Assembly (NCBI GenBank): GCA_963726975.1
Contig: CAVSEK010000004.1
Coordinates: 620,001-684,000, forward strand
Direction: 5' to 3'
Source: CAVSEK01 sp963726975
GTDB lineage: Bacteria; Actinomycetota; Actinomycetes; Mycobacteriales; SCTD01
DNA length: 64,000 bases
Made by a program: the position numbers and the translations under genes
Part shown: piece by piece, positions 50,298 to 60,458 of the stretch
Numbering within the stretch: position 1 is the stretch's first letter
Layout of the letters: every line of letters begins with the position of its first letter
The notes under the pieces: generated by a model
What the model was told of the DNA's origin: nothing
What the model saw: the letters and a program-made list of their open reading frames with translations, nothing else
Databases searched by the model: none

Positions 50298-51973
50298 CCC
50301 TGCTCGCCCAGGCCCAGACCGTCTCCGGCGGCCAGCGCACCCTGACCATCGTGCTGTTCGTCGCCTTCGTGGCGCTCACCCTGTTCATCACGCTGCGCGC
50401 CAGCCGCAACAACGCGACCGCCGCCGACTTCTACGCCGGCGGCCGGTCCTTCACCGGCCCGCAGAACGGCGTCGCGATCGGCGGCGACTACATGTCGGCC
50501 GCCAGCTTCCTCGGCATCGCCGGGATCATCGCGCTGTCCGGCTACGACGGCTTCCTCTACTCCGTCGGCTTCCTCGTCGCCTGGCTCGTCGCGCTGCTGC
50601 TCGTCGCCGAGCTGCTGCGCAACAGCGGCAAGTTCACGATGGCCGACGTCCTGGCGTTCCGGATGCGCCAGCGCCCCGTCCGGGTCGCCGCCGGCACCTC
50701 GACGATCGTGGTGTCGATCTTCTACCTGCTCGCGCAGATGGTGGGCGCCGGCGCGCTCGTCAGCCTGCTGCTCGGCGTCAACAGCCAGGCGGCGAAGAAC
50801 ATCACGATCATCGCCGTCGGCGCCCTGATGATCTTCTACGTCACCGTGGGCGGCATGAAGGGCACCACCTGGGTGCAGATCATCAAGGCCGTCCTGCTCA
50901 TGACCGGCACGACGCTGGTGACGATCCTCGTCATGGCCAAGTACGGCGGCAGCGTCAGCGCGCTGCTCGGCGCCGCGGCCGACAAGAGCGGCAAGGGCGA
51001 CGCGTTCCTCAACCCGGGCCTGCGCTACGGCACCGTCGCGCAGGGCGTGGCCGGCAAGCTCGACCTCATCAGCCTCGGCCTGGCGCTCGTGCTCGGCACG
51101 GCCGGCCTGCCGCACATCCTCACCCGCTTCTACACCGTCCCGGACTCCAAGGCGGCCCGCAAGAGCGTGCTGTGGGCGATCGGCATCATCGGCAGCTTCT
51201 ACCTCATGACGATCGCGCTGGGCTTCGGCGCCGCCGCCCTCGTCGGGCCGGCCGCGATCAAGGCGCAGAGCGCCAGCGGCAACACCGCCGCGCTCCAGCT
51301 CGCGCAGACGATCGGCGACGACGTCTTCGGCGACCTCGGCGGCACCCTGCTGCTCGCGATCATCGCCGCGGTGGCCTTCGCGACCATCCTGGCGGTCGTC
51401 GCCGGCCTCACGCTGGCCAGCAGCGCGTCCTTCGCCCACGACATCTACACGAGCGTGATCAAGCGCGGCCAGGTGCGCGACGGCGAGGAGGTGAAGGTCG
51501 CCCGCATCTCGGCCGTCGTCGTCGGCGCGGTGGCGATCGTCCTGAGCATCTACGCCCAGAAGCTCAACGTGGCGTTCCTCGTCGCCCTGGCGTTCGCGGT
51601 GGCGGCCTCGGCCAACCTGCCGGCGATCCTCTACTCGCTGTTCTGGCGGCGCTTCAACACCGCCGGTGCCGTCGCCGCGATCTACGGCGGGCTGATCTCC
51701 TCCGTCGTGCTCGTCGCCTTCTCGCCGGTCGTCAGCGGCAAGGTCACCAAGGGCGTCAACGGCGCCCCCGACGTGAGCGCGTCGCTGTTCGGCCTGGGCA
51801 CCGACTTCCACTGGTTCCCGCTGGAGAACCCCGGTCTGGTGTCGATCCCGCTCGGCTTCCTGTGCGGCTGGCTCGGCACGGTCCTGTCCAAGGAGCACGA
51901 CGAGGCCAAGTACGCCGAGATGGAGGTCCGCTCCCTGACCGGGGTCGGCGCCGAGAAGGCCTCCGCGCACTAG
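50294..51973 (+). CDS. actP: Cation/acetate symporter ActP
   Basis: A 559-residue SSS-family permease for acetate and similar short carboxylates. The family blocks are clear: ATAADFYAGGRSFTGPQNGVAIGGDYMSAASFLGIAGI (split over the first two helices), VTVGGMKGTTWVQIIKAVLL, LGTAGLPHILTRFYTVP, and AVAFATILAVVAGLTLASSASFAHDIY. Adjacent acs converts the imported acetate to acetyl-CoA. ATG start overlaps the DUF485 stop; a strong terminator follows 14 bases after the stop. Confidence 0.95.
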   Translation: MTLLAQAQTVSGGQRTLTIVLFVAFVALTLFITLRASRNNATAADFYAGGRSFTGPQNGVAIGGDYMSAASFLGIAGIIALSGYDGFLYSVGFLVAWLVALLLVAELLRNSGKFTMADVLAFRMRQRPVRVAAGTSTIVVSIFYLLAQMVGAGALVSLLLGVNSQAAKNITIIAVGALMIFYVTVGGMKGTTWVQIIKAVLLMTGTTLVTILVMAKYGGSVSALLGAAADKSGKGDAFLNPGLRYGTVAQGVAGKLDLISLGLALVLGTAGLPHILTRFYTVPDSKAARKSVLWAIGIIGSFYLMTIALGFGAAALVGPAAIKAQSASGNTAALQLAQTIGDDVFGDLGGTLLLAIIAAVAFATILAVVAGLTLASSASFAHDIYTSVIKRGQVRDGEEVKVARISAVVVGAVAIVLSIYAQKLNVAFLVALAFAVAASANLPAILYSLFWRRFNTAGAVAAIYGGLISSVVLVAFSPVVSGKVTKGVNGAPDVSASLFGLGTDFHWFPLENPGLVSIPLGFLCGWLGTVLSKEHDEAKYAEMEVRSLTGVGAEKASAH

Positions 51974-51987
51974 GCCCCCGCAGACCC

Positions 51988-52023
51988 GGTGCCCGGTCGC
52001 GCGACGGCGCGCGGCCGGGCACC
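51988..52023 (+). terminator. Terminator downstream of actP
   Basis: A 16-pair stem (GGTGCCCGG-T-CGCGCG against CGCGCG-G-CCGGGCACC, one T-G pair) with loop ACGG, followed by no T-tract. It separates the actP operon from acs. Confidence 0.75.
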
Positions 52024-52121
52024 GCGGCGTACACCCCGGTGTTGTCCTGACCGCCCCGCTGGGTGAGGCTCGACCCCGCCGGTCCCCCGCAGCTGCACCA
52101 CGAACCCGCGAAGGAGCACCC

Positions 52122-54095
<1,974 letters not shown>

Positions 54096-54098
54096 CCG

Positions 54099-54157
54099 CC
54101 GCACGACCGAGGGCCGGGGCCCGGCTGCGCGCCGGGCACCCGGCCCTCGCCGTGCGG
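54099..54157 (+). terminator. Terminator downstream of acs
   Basis: A long imperfect hairpin: CCGCACG...GAGGGCCGGG pairs with CCCGGCCCTC...CGTGCGG, with an inner GCCCGGC/GCCGGGC stem-loop. It begins four bases after the acs stop. Confidence 0.7.
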
Positions 54158-54227
54158 TCGTGTCGGCACCGCGCGAGGGGGTACGGAGCGGACGACCCCA
54201 CGAGCCGCACCACCCCGAGGAGCCTGC

Positions 54228-54656
54228 GTGACCTCCCCCGTCCAGGACAAGAGCCTCGGCGAGCTCGTCGCCAGCGCGACCGCCGACGTCTCGACCTTGC
54301 TGCGCAAGGAGGTCGCGCTCGCCAAGCTCGAGATCGGCAACGAGGTCAAGAACGCCGGGAAGGGCGTGGGTGCCTTCGGCGCCGCCGGGCTGGGCTGGGC
54401 GCGGTCGCCGGGCTGTTCCTGTCCATCGCCCTCGCCTTCTTCTTCAGCTGGCTGTACGGCGACCACGTCGGGCTGGGGTTCCTCACCGTGGCGGTGCTCT
54501 ACCTGCTGCTCGCCGGCGTGGCGGCGCTGTTCGGCAAGAAGAGCATCAAGAAAGGTCGGCCCGCCCGAGCGCACGATCAGCACTGTGAAGGACGACATCG
54601 CCTTCGCCAAGCACCCGACCACGGCTCCGACCCGCGCGAGCACCCCGCAGGTCTGA
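54228..54656 (+). CDS. Phage holin-family membrane protein (two compensating frameshifts)
   Basis: About 142 residues, a chromosomal holin-superfamily protein (the Rv3669 position), not a phage gene. N-terminus SLGELVASATADVSTLLRKEVALAKLE, then two helices (AVAGLFLSIALAFFFSWLYG; FLTVAVLYLLLAGVAALFG) that lie in a different frame, then a C-terminal DDIAFAKHPTT back in the first frame. One base is missing near 54400 and one extra A is present in AAGAAAGG near 54551. It is co-oriented with the hydrolase, as in other actinobacteria. Confidence 0.82.
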   Translation: MTSPVQDKSLGELVASATADVSTLLRKEVALAKLEIGNEVKNAGKGVGAFGAAGLGWARSPGCSCPSPSPSSSAGCTATTSGWGSSPWRCSTCCSPAWRRCSARRASRKVGPPERTISTVKDDIAFAKHPTTAPTRASTPQV

Positions 54657-54691
54657 CCGGTCCGACCGGCGGGGTGTGGCACCCTCGCGAG

Positions 54692-55593
54692 GTGCCGCCC
54701 GAGGAGAGCGTCGTCCTCGTCGACGGGCCGTGGACGCACCGTGACGTCCATGCGCGGGCGGTCTGCGCTTCCACGTCGCCGAGGCCGGCCCGGCCGACGG
54801 GCCGCTCGTGCTGCTGCTGCACGGCTTCCCCGAGTTCTGGTGGTCCTGGCGGGCGCAGCTCGCCGCGCTCGGCGAGGCCGGCTTCCACGCGGTCGCCCCG
54901 GACCTGCGCGGCTACGGCGCGAGCGACAAGCCCCCGCGCGGCTACGACGCCTACACCCTGTCGGCCGACGTCGCCGGTCTCGTCCGGGCCCTGGGCGCGG
55001 GCTCGGCGCACGTGGTCGGGCACGACTGGGGCGGCCACCTGGGCTGGACGACCGCGACGCTGCACCCGCGCGCGGTCCGGACGCTCACCGTCCTGTCGAT
55101 CGCCCACCCGCTGCGCATGCTCGCCGGGGTCCGCGACGCCCGGCAGGCCCGGGCCTCGCGCTACGTCGCGGGCTTCCAGGTGCCGCGCTGGCCGGAGGGG
55201 CGGCTGAGAGACGGGGGGCTCGTCGGCGAGCTGCTGCACCGCTGGGGCGGGCCCGGCTTCCCCGACGCCGAGACCGAGCGGCGCTGCACCGAGGCGATGC
55301 GGGTGCCGGCGGCAGCGCACTGCGCGCTGGAGTACTACCGCTGGGCGGTGCGCTCGCAGGTCCGACCGGAGGGCTCCCGCTTCCGCGAGGTCCTCGAGCG
55401 CGGGGTCGAGGCGCCCGTCCTGCACCTGCACGGCGAGGAGGACCCCTGCGTGCTGCTCAGCACCGCGCAGGGCTCCGACCGGTGGGCGCGCGGGCCGTAC
55501 GACCTGCGGGTGCTGCGCGGGGTCGGCCACTTCCCGCACCAGGAGGTGCCGCGGACGGTGACCGGCGCGCTGCTCGAGCACCTGTCGCGGTGA
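54692..55593 (+). CDS. Alpha/beta hydrolase, epoxide hydrolase-like (frameshift near 54766)
   Basis: About 300 residues after repair. Oxyanion motif HGFPEFWW, DLRGYGASD and the nucleophile elbow VGHDWGGHLGW (catalytic Asp) match the EphE-type epoxide hydrolases; the C-terminal GVGHFPHQE supplies the histidine. The first 25 residues (VPPEESVVLVDGPWTHRDVH) are in another frame; one base is missing near 54766. The gene lies where mycobacteria have ephE. Its stop overlaps the DUF309 start. Confidence 0.85.
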
Positions 55594-56024
55594 GGCGGAC
55601 CCGGCCGGGCCGCGACCGGCTCGGCCGGCCGGTCGAGCTCGACGACCCCGCCGCCGTGCCGGACGTGCCCGAGCAGGCACTCGCGCCGTCGGCCGCGGTC
55701 GACCTGGCGCAGACGCTGCTCGACGAGGGGCGCGCCTTCGGGGCGCACGAGGTCCTGGAGGCCTCGTGGAAGGCCGCTCCCGAGGCCGAGCGGGCGCTCT
55801 GGCAGGGCCTCGCGCAGCTCTGCGTCGGGCTCACCCACCTGCAGCGGGGCAACCCGGTCGGCGGCGTGCGTCTGCTGCGTCGCGGCGCGGGCCGGCTCGC
55901 CGAGGTGCCTGCCCCGCCGCACGGCCTGTCGCCGGCGCTGGGCGGCTGGGCCGCCGCGCTGGCCGACCGGGTCGAGGCCGCCGGGGCCCCCGACCCCGTG
56001 CCGGTGCCGCGCCTGCGCGGCTGA
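55590..56024 (+). CDS. DUF309 domain protein
   Basis: A 144-residue protein with the DUF309 signature: LLDEGRAFGAHEVLEASWK followed by WQGLAQLCVGLTHLQRGNPVGGVRLLRRG. It is a small helical protein of unknown role, possibly metal-binding through the HE pair. The GTG overlaps the hydrolase stop by four bases. It is convergent with crp, and their stops are 21 bases apart. Confidence 0.88.
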   Translation: MRRTRPGRDRLGRPVELDDPAAVPDVPEQALAPSAAVDLAQTLLDEGRAFGAHEVLEASWKAAPEAERALWQGLAQLCVGLTHLQRGNPVGGVRLLRRGAGRLAEVPAPPHGLSPALGGWAAALADRVEAAGAPDPVPVPRLRG

Positions 56025-56044
56025 CCCCCGACCGGTGCGCCGGC

Positions 56045-56719
56045 TCAGCGGGCCCGGCGGGCCAGCCGGTCGGCGTCGAGGATCGTCACGGCGCGTGACT
56101 CCACGCGCATCCAGCCGCGCGAGGCGAAGTCGGCCAGCGCCTTGTTGACCGTCTCCCGGGAGGCGCCGACGAGCTGCGCCAGCTCCTCCTGGGTGAGGTC
56201 GTGGTGCACCCGCACCCCGTCGCCCTCGGCCTCGCCGAACCGCTCGGCCAGGCCGAGCAGCGCCTTCGCGACGCGACCGGGCACGTCGGTGAAGATCAGG
56301 TCGGCGAGGGCGTCGTTGGTGCGCCGCAGCCGCCGGGCGAGCACGCGCAGCAGCTGCTCCGCGATCTCCGGCCGGTCCTTGATCCAGGGCCGCAGCGAGG
56401 TGTGCGCCAGCGAGGCGAGCCGCGCGTCGGTGAGCACCGAGGCGGTCGCCGTGCGCGGGCCCGGGTCGAACAGCGACAGCTCGCCGAACATGTCGGACGG
56501 CCCCATGACCGAGAGCATGTTCTCCCGGCCGTCGGCCGCCCGGCGGCCGATCTTGACCTTGCCGCTCAGCACGATGAAGAGGGTGTCGCCGAGCTCGCCC
56601 TCGACGAAGACCGTCTCGCCGCGCGTGTAGTCGGCGTGCGTCAGCGACGAGGCGAGTGCCTCGGCCGCCTCCGGGGCCACCCCCTGGAACAGGCCGGCCT
56701 GCGCCAGGACCTCGTCCAC
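56045..56719 (-). CDS. crp: Crp/Fnr-family regulator (cAMP-responsive, GlxR/Crp type)
   Basis: A 224-residue regulator: cyclic-nucleotide-binding domain ([17 protein letters not shown], with the phosphate-binding cassette around [18 protein letters not shown], including the FGELxL...R-T-A-T pattern), a dimer helix and a winged helix with [22 protein letters not shown]. The recognition helix RETVNKAL is that of actinobacterial Crp/GlxR, which binds TGTGA-N6-TCACA. Two such sites occur in this window (44511, 49889). Start at the ATG at 56719. Confidence 0.95.
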   Translation of the reverse strand: MDEVLAQAGLFQGVAPEAAEALASSLTHADYTRGETVFVEGELGDTLFIVLSGKVKIGRRAADGRENMLSVMGPSDMFGELSLFDPGPRTATASVLTDARLASLAHTSLRPWIKDRPEIAEQLLRVLARRLRRTNDALADLIFTDVPGRVAKALLGLAERFGEAEGDGVRVHHDLTQEELAQLVGASRETVNKALADFASRGWMRVESRAVTILDADRLARRAR

Positions 56720-56762
56720 GCCCTACCTCCCGGATCGCTGCCCGGAGCGCGCGTCGCTGCCC

Positions 56763-56780
56763 GGGACACCGGAGTGTCCC
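56763..56780. promoter_or_regulatory. Palindrome upstream of crp
   Basis: GGGACACCGGAGTGTCCC has perfect seven-base arms and a four-base centre. It lies between the crp start (56719) and the stop of the upstream gene (56784), and could be an operator for crp or a short terminator. It does not fit the Crp consensus. Confidence 0.45.
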
Positions 56781-56783
56781 ACG

Positions 56784-57029
56784 TCACCGCGGCAGACCCG
56801 GGATCAGGCGCGCGAGGCGCCGCCGCTTCCAGTAGCGCTCCAGCGCCGGGCCGAACCCGTCGCTGATGAACGCCTCGACCTCCTCGGGCCGGGCGGTGTC
56901 GAGGAAGGCGCCGAGCTGCTCGGTGAGCGAGTCCTCGCGCAGCGGCTGCTCGACGCGCTCCATGCCGAGCATCAGCCCGAGCAGCCCGAGGGGGAACAGC
57001 AGGATCAGCAGCAGAGCACCCACCCCCAC
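56784..57029 (-). CDS. Small membrane protein of unknown function
   Basis: An 81-residue protein with one N-terminal helix ([20 protein letters not shown]) and a charged C-terminal domain ([21 protein letters not shown], ending in basic residues). I chose the GTG at 57029 after GGGGGAAGG; the frame is open further upstream but overlaps the next gene as low-complexity sequence. I do not recognise the family. Confidence 0.6.
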   Translation of the reverse strand: MGVGALLLILLFPLGLLGLMLGMERVEQPLREDSLTEQLGAFLDTARPEEVEAFISDGFGPALERYWKRRRLARLIPGLPR

Positions 57030-57072
57030 GGCCTTCCCCCTCCCCCCGCGCTCATCCCGCTCGGGACGCGCG

Positions 57073-57624
57073 TCACAGGCCCGACGCGCGGCGCGGCGCC
57101 GGCAGCGGCAGGGCCGACAGGCACGCGGTGGGCGTCCGGCGGTAGCGCGCGATGAGCTCGCCGGTCGCCGCCTCCAGCCGCCGGTGCAGGGCCGCGCGGT
57201 AGCCCGACAGCTGGCGCTCGGCAGCGGCCAGGTCGTGCTCGAGCGCGGCCGAGGCCGCCGGGTCGGCGGGGTCGACCTGGCGCTCCCACAGCTCCCCGAG
57301 CGCGGGCAGCGGCGGGATGTCGTCGACCGGGAGCACCTGCACGAGCGCGGTGCGCCCGGCGGTGACGGTGCGCTCGGCGAGCACGGGTCGCAGCGTGCGG
57401 GCGTCCAGGCTGCCGGTGCCACCGAGGGTGCGGCCCTCGCGGACCACGTCCAGCCGCGCCTGCAGGATGCGCCGCCAGTACGACACCTTGCCCTCCTCCG
57501 CCTGCAGCGCGGTGCGGTAGGACCGCAGCTCCTCGAGGCCGAGGTGGCCGTACTCCTCGCGCACCTCGGGGACCGGGCGCGGGCCCGGCCGGGGCCGCCG
57601 CCGTGCCGAGGAGGGGGCGTCCAT
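57073..57624 (-). CDS. RsiG-like anti-sigma factor with c-di-GMP-binding motif
   Basis: A 183-residue mostly helical protein of the 'aerial mycelium formation'/RsiG family. In Streptomyces RsiG holds the sigma factor WhiG when bound to c-di-GMP through two copies of E(X)3S(X)2R(X)3Q(X)3D, one in each antiparallel helix. Here helix 1 has a perfect copy (E44, S48, R51, Q55, D59). Helix 2 has a degenerate one (E136, S140, R143, then H147 and E151 in place of Q and D). No whiG-type sigma gene is in the window. Start at the ATG at 57624; divergent from nth. Confidence 0.8.
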   Translation of the reverse strand: MDAPSSARRRPRPGPRPVPEVREEYGHLGLEELRSYRTALQAEEGKVSYWRRILQARLDVVREGRTLGGTGSLDARTLRPVLAERTVTAGRTALVQVLPVDDIPPLPALGELWERQVDPADPAASAALEHDLAAAERQLSGYRAALHRRLEAATGELIARYRRTPTACLSALPLPAPRRASGL

Positions 57625-57778
57625 GCCTGTCCTTCCGCCGGGTCGCCTGCTGCGACCGTCACCCTCCGTGTCGACGGCGCCCGGGACCCGCTTGAGCCGG
57701 GTCACCCGGGCGGCGCAAGCCCGCTCCCGGGCGGCCCACCGGCGTGCGGTCCGCGGGGCCGGCCGCGCCCCGCGACCG

Positions 57779-57791
57779 TAGGCTCGACCCG
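57779..57791 (+). promoter_or_regulatory. Possible leaderless promoter for nth
   Basis: TAGGCT at 57779-57784 lies six bases before a GTG at 57791, the spacing seen in leaderless actinobacterial transcripts. That GTG opens a frame different from the nth body, so if it is the real start, one base is wrong near 57830. Confidence 0.45.
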
Positions 57792-57870
57792 TGGCGGGGA
57801 CGGGAGCAGCGGGCGGTCCCCCGGCCCCGTCGGGGCTGCGGCCCGGCCGGGCGAGAGCCCGCTGGCGCTG

Positions 57871-58557
57871 GTGCGCCGGGCCCGGCGGATGTCCCGCGAG
57901 CTGGCGGTGCTGCACCCCGACGCGCACTGCGAGCTGGACTTCCGCTCCCCGCTCGAGCTCGTCGTGGCGACGGTGCTGTCGGCCCAGTGCACCGACAAGC
58001 GGGTCAACGAGGTGACGCCCGCGCTGTTCGCCCGCTACCCGGACGCCGCGTCCTACGCCGGCGCGGACCGGGCCGAGCTCGAGGACCTGGTGCGGCCCAC
58101 CGGCTTCTTCCGCAACAAGGCCAGCAGCCTGGTCGGCCTGGGCGCGGCGCTCGTCGAGCGCTACGACGGGCAGGTGCCCGACCGCCTCGAGGACCTCGTC
58201 ACGCTCCCGGGCGTCGGCCGCAAGACGGCCAACGTCGTGCTCGGCGACGCGTTCGGCGTGCCGGGCATCACCGTGGACACCCACGTCGGGCGGCTCGCGC
58301 GGCGCTTCGGCTGGACGGCCGCGACCGACCCGGTCGAGGTCGAGCACGCCCTCGGCGCCCTCGTGCCGCGGCGCGAGTGGACCCTGCTCAGCCACCGCAC
58401 GATCTTCCACGGCCGGCGGGTGTGCCACGCCCGCAAGCCCGCCTGCGGCGCCTGCGGCCTGGCCCGCTGGTGCCCGTCGTACGGCACCGGCCCCACCGAC
58501 CCCGAGGTCGCCCAGGCGCTGGTGAAGACGCCGGCGCAGACAGCGGTGGCGCCGTGA
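57871..58557 (+). CDS. nth: Endonuclease III
   Basis: A bifunctional DNA glycosylase/AP lyase removing oxidised pyrimidines, about 228 residues from the GTG at 57871. The helix-hairpin-helix [13 protein letters not shown] contains the catalytic lysine; [11 protein letters not shown] has the catalytic aspartate; the Fe-S cluster ligands follow as C-x6-C-x2-C-x5-C ([17 protein letters not shown]). Family members usually begin some 20-25 residues earlier, and a [18 protein letters not shown] leader is present, so the true start may be the GTG at 57791 with a one-base frameshift. The stop overlaps the TlpA start. Confidence 0.94.
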   Translation: MRRARRMSRELAVLHPDAHCELDFRSPLELVVATVLSAQCTDKRVNEVTPALFARYPDAASYAGADRAELEDLVRPTGFFRNKASSLVGLGAALVERYDGQVPDRLEDLVTLPGVGRKTANVVLGDAFGVPGITVDTHVGRLARRFGWTAATDPVEVEHALGALVPRREWTLLSHRTIFHGRRVCHARKPACGACGLARWCPSYGTGPTDPEVAQALVKTPAQTAVAP

Positions 58558-59138
58558 CGCGGGGTCGCCTGCTCGCGCTGGTCGCGGTGCTCGCGGTGCT
58601 TGCCGGCGCCCTGGTGGTGGGCAGCCGCGGGTCCGGCGCCCCGGCACCGGCGGCCCCCGACCCCTCGCTGGCCGCCGCCCGCGCCGCCGCCGACCTGCCC
58701 GCGTGCCCGCCCGGGCTGACCACCGCGCTGCCCGGGGGCGAGCTGCCCTGCTTCGGCGACGGGCCGGCCGTGGCGGTCGCGCAGGCGCCCGGTCGCCCGA
58801 CGGTGCTCAACCTCTGGGCGACCTGGTGCGGGCCGTGCGTCGAGGAGGTCCCCGCGCTGGTGGCCTTCGCCGCGCGGGCCGGCGACCGGGTCGGCGTCGT
58901 CGGGGTCGTGCACGAGGACAGCCCGGAGAGCGTCTACGCCTTCGCCCGGCAGTTCGGCATCCGCTACCCGCTGGTGCGCGACGACGCCGGCGACGTCCTG
59001 CGGCACTTCGGGCCGGGCCCGCCCATCACCGTCCTGGTCCGCGCCGACGGCTCGGTCGCCCACGTGCAGGTCGGGGCGTACGCCGACGAGCAGGCCCTCG
59101 TCCAGGACGTCGCCGACCACCTCGGGGTGCCGGTGTGA
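58554..59138 (+). CDS. TlpA-like membrane-anchored thiol-disulfide oxidoreductase
   Basis: A 194-residue thioredoxin-fold protein outside the membrane. An N-terminal helix ([18 protein letters not shown]) is signal or anchor; the active site is [11 protein letters not shown]; the cis-proline segment is PGPPITVLV. An additional cysteine pair before the core ([14 protein letters not shown]) may form a structural disulfide. Overlaps nth and the NUDIX gene by four bases each, an order conserved in mycobacteria. Likely roles are cytochrome c maturation or disulfide reduction. Confidence 0.9.
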   Translation: MTRGRLLALVAVLAVLAGALVVGSRGSGAPAPAAPDPSLAAARAAADLPACPPGLTTALPGGELPCFGDGPAVAVAQAPGRPTVLNLWATWCGPCVEEVPALVAFAARAGDRVGVVGVVHEDSPESVYAFARQFGIRYPLVRDDAGDVLRHFGPGPPITVLVRADGSVAHVQVGAYADEQALVQDVADHLGVPV

Positions 59139-60024
59139 CCACGCCCTCCACCGCGCCCGACACCGCGCCCGACACAGCGCCCGGCACCGGACCCGTACCG
59201 GTGCCCGCCTGGCTCGCCCCGCTGGCCGCCGCCCTCCCGCACGTCCGCGGCGACCAGCTCGGCGTGTTCCTGCCTCCCGAGACCGGCGCGCGCCGCTACT
59301 CGGCCGTCCTCGTGCTCTTCGGCGAGGGCCCCGACGGGCCCGACCTGCTGATCATCGAGCGAGCGGCGACCCTGCGCTCGCACGCGGGGCAACCGGCCTT
59401 CCCCGGGGGCGCCCTCGACCCCGGTGACGACGGGCCGGTCGGCGCGGCTATGCGCGAGGCGGCCGAGGAGGTCGGGCTCGACCCGGCGACCGTCGACGTC
59501 CTCGGCACGCTGCCCGACCTGTGGCTCCCGCCGTCGGGCTTCGTCGTCACCCCGGTCGTGGCGCACTGGCGCGACCCGCACCCGGTGACGGCGCTCGACC
59601 CGGCCGAGGTCGCGAGCGTCGTGCGGGTGCCGCTGTCCCGGCTCACCGACCCCGAGCACCGGGTGCGCGTACGACACCCGAGCGGCTTCACCGGCCCCGG
59701 GTTCGACACCGGCCGCCTGCTCGTCTGGGGCTTCACCGCCGGGGTGCTCGACCGGCTGCTCGCCCTCGGCGGGTGGGAGCGCCCGTGGGACACCGCGCGC
59801 GTGCGCGACCTGGACCCGGAGACCGTCGCCCTGGCCCGCGCCAGCTCCCCCGCCCTCGCCTCGGGCGCCGTGCCCGACCGCCCGGCCGGTGCGCCGCTGT
59901 CCCCTCCCGCCCCGCCGTCCCCGCCCCAGCCCCCACCCCACCCCAGCCCCAGCCCCAGCCCCAGCCCCAGCCCCAGCCCGTCCCCGTCCCTGCCGCCCAG
60001 CCCGAGAGGCCCCCTGCCCCGTGA
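59135..60024 (+). CDS. NUDIX hydrolase, CoA pyrophosphatase type (3' frame problem)
   Basis: About 295 residues. The Nudix box reads GGALDPGDDGPVGAAMREAAEEVG (G-x5-E-x7-REUxEE-xGU with the first E replaced by D), and ERAATLRSHAGQPAFPGGA is the UPF0035 pattern of CoA pyrophosphatases that cleave CoA or nucleotide-diphosphate substrates. After residue 250 comes a Pro/Ser tail encoded by CCCCAG repeats; the literal frame then runs on to 60457 through the cupredoxin gene. One missing base in the C-rich tract would end it at the TGA at 60022-60024, which overlaps the next GTG. Confidence 0.85.
59941..59976 (+). repeat. CCCCAG hexanucleotide repeat, six perfect units
   Basis: Six head-to-tail CCCCAG units, with imperfect copies on both sides, encode a Pro-Ser tail on the NUDIX protein. 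Such tracts are prone to slippage and to miscounting in assemblies. Confidence 0.9.
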
Positions 60025-60413
60025 CCCCCCGCCGCCTGCTCGCCGCCCTGCTCGTCCTGTCCGCCCTGGTGCTGTCCGGCTGCGGCGGGGCAGGCGGCGA
60101 CACGCCCACCGCGGCCGGCGCGGTCACCGCCGCCGGCCCGGCCAGCGCCCAGACCGCGACCGTCGTCGGCAACGCGCAGCTGAAGTTCGCCCCCGAGACC
60201 GTCCGGGCACAGGTCGGCACGCTCGCCCTCACCCTGCGGATCGAGGGCGGCGTGCCGCACAACCTGGTCTTCGACGACGCCGGGCTCGGCACGCCGATCC
60301 CCGTGACCACCTCCGGCGAGGCGACGGGCACCTACACGTTCACCAAGCCGGGCACCTACCGCTTCGAGTGCACGCTGCACAGCGGCATGGTCGGGCAGGT
60401 CGTCGTCGAGTGA
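60021..60413 (+). CDS. Cupredoxin-like lipoprotein
   Basis: A 130-residue exported protein. The leader ends ALVLSGCGG (lipobox LSGC), then a plastocyanin/azurin-type beta-sandwich. The four type I copper ligands are in place: His in GVPHNLVF, and Cys, His, Met in FECTLHSGMVG. It should carry electrons or bind copper outside the membrane. Start is the GTG at 60021, overlapping the presumed NUDIX stop. Next to TlpA and MarP it belongs to a group of envelope genes. Confidence 0.88.
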   Translation: MTPRRLLAALLVLSALVLSGCGGAGGDTPTAAGAVTAAGPASAQTATVVGNAQLKFAPETVRAQVGTLALTLRIEGGVPHNLVFDDAGLGTPIPVTTSGEATGTYTFTKPGTYRFECTLHSGMVGQVVVE

Positions 60414-60458
60414 CCCGCCCCTGCCGCCCCTCGCCCTGCCCGCCCGCCGAGCGCTGAC

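Noticed and set aside
51974..52121. Crp operator before acs
   Set aside because: I searched the gap for TGTGA-N6-TCACA-like sequences and found none with fewer than several mismatches.
54228..54656. Prophage remnant suggested by the holin-like gene
   Set aside because: No other phage genes are present, and this holin-family gene is a conserved chromosomal neighbour of acs and the epoxide hydrolase in actinobacteria.
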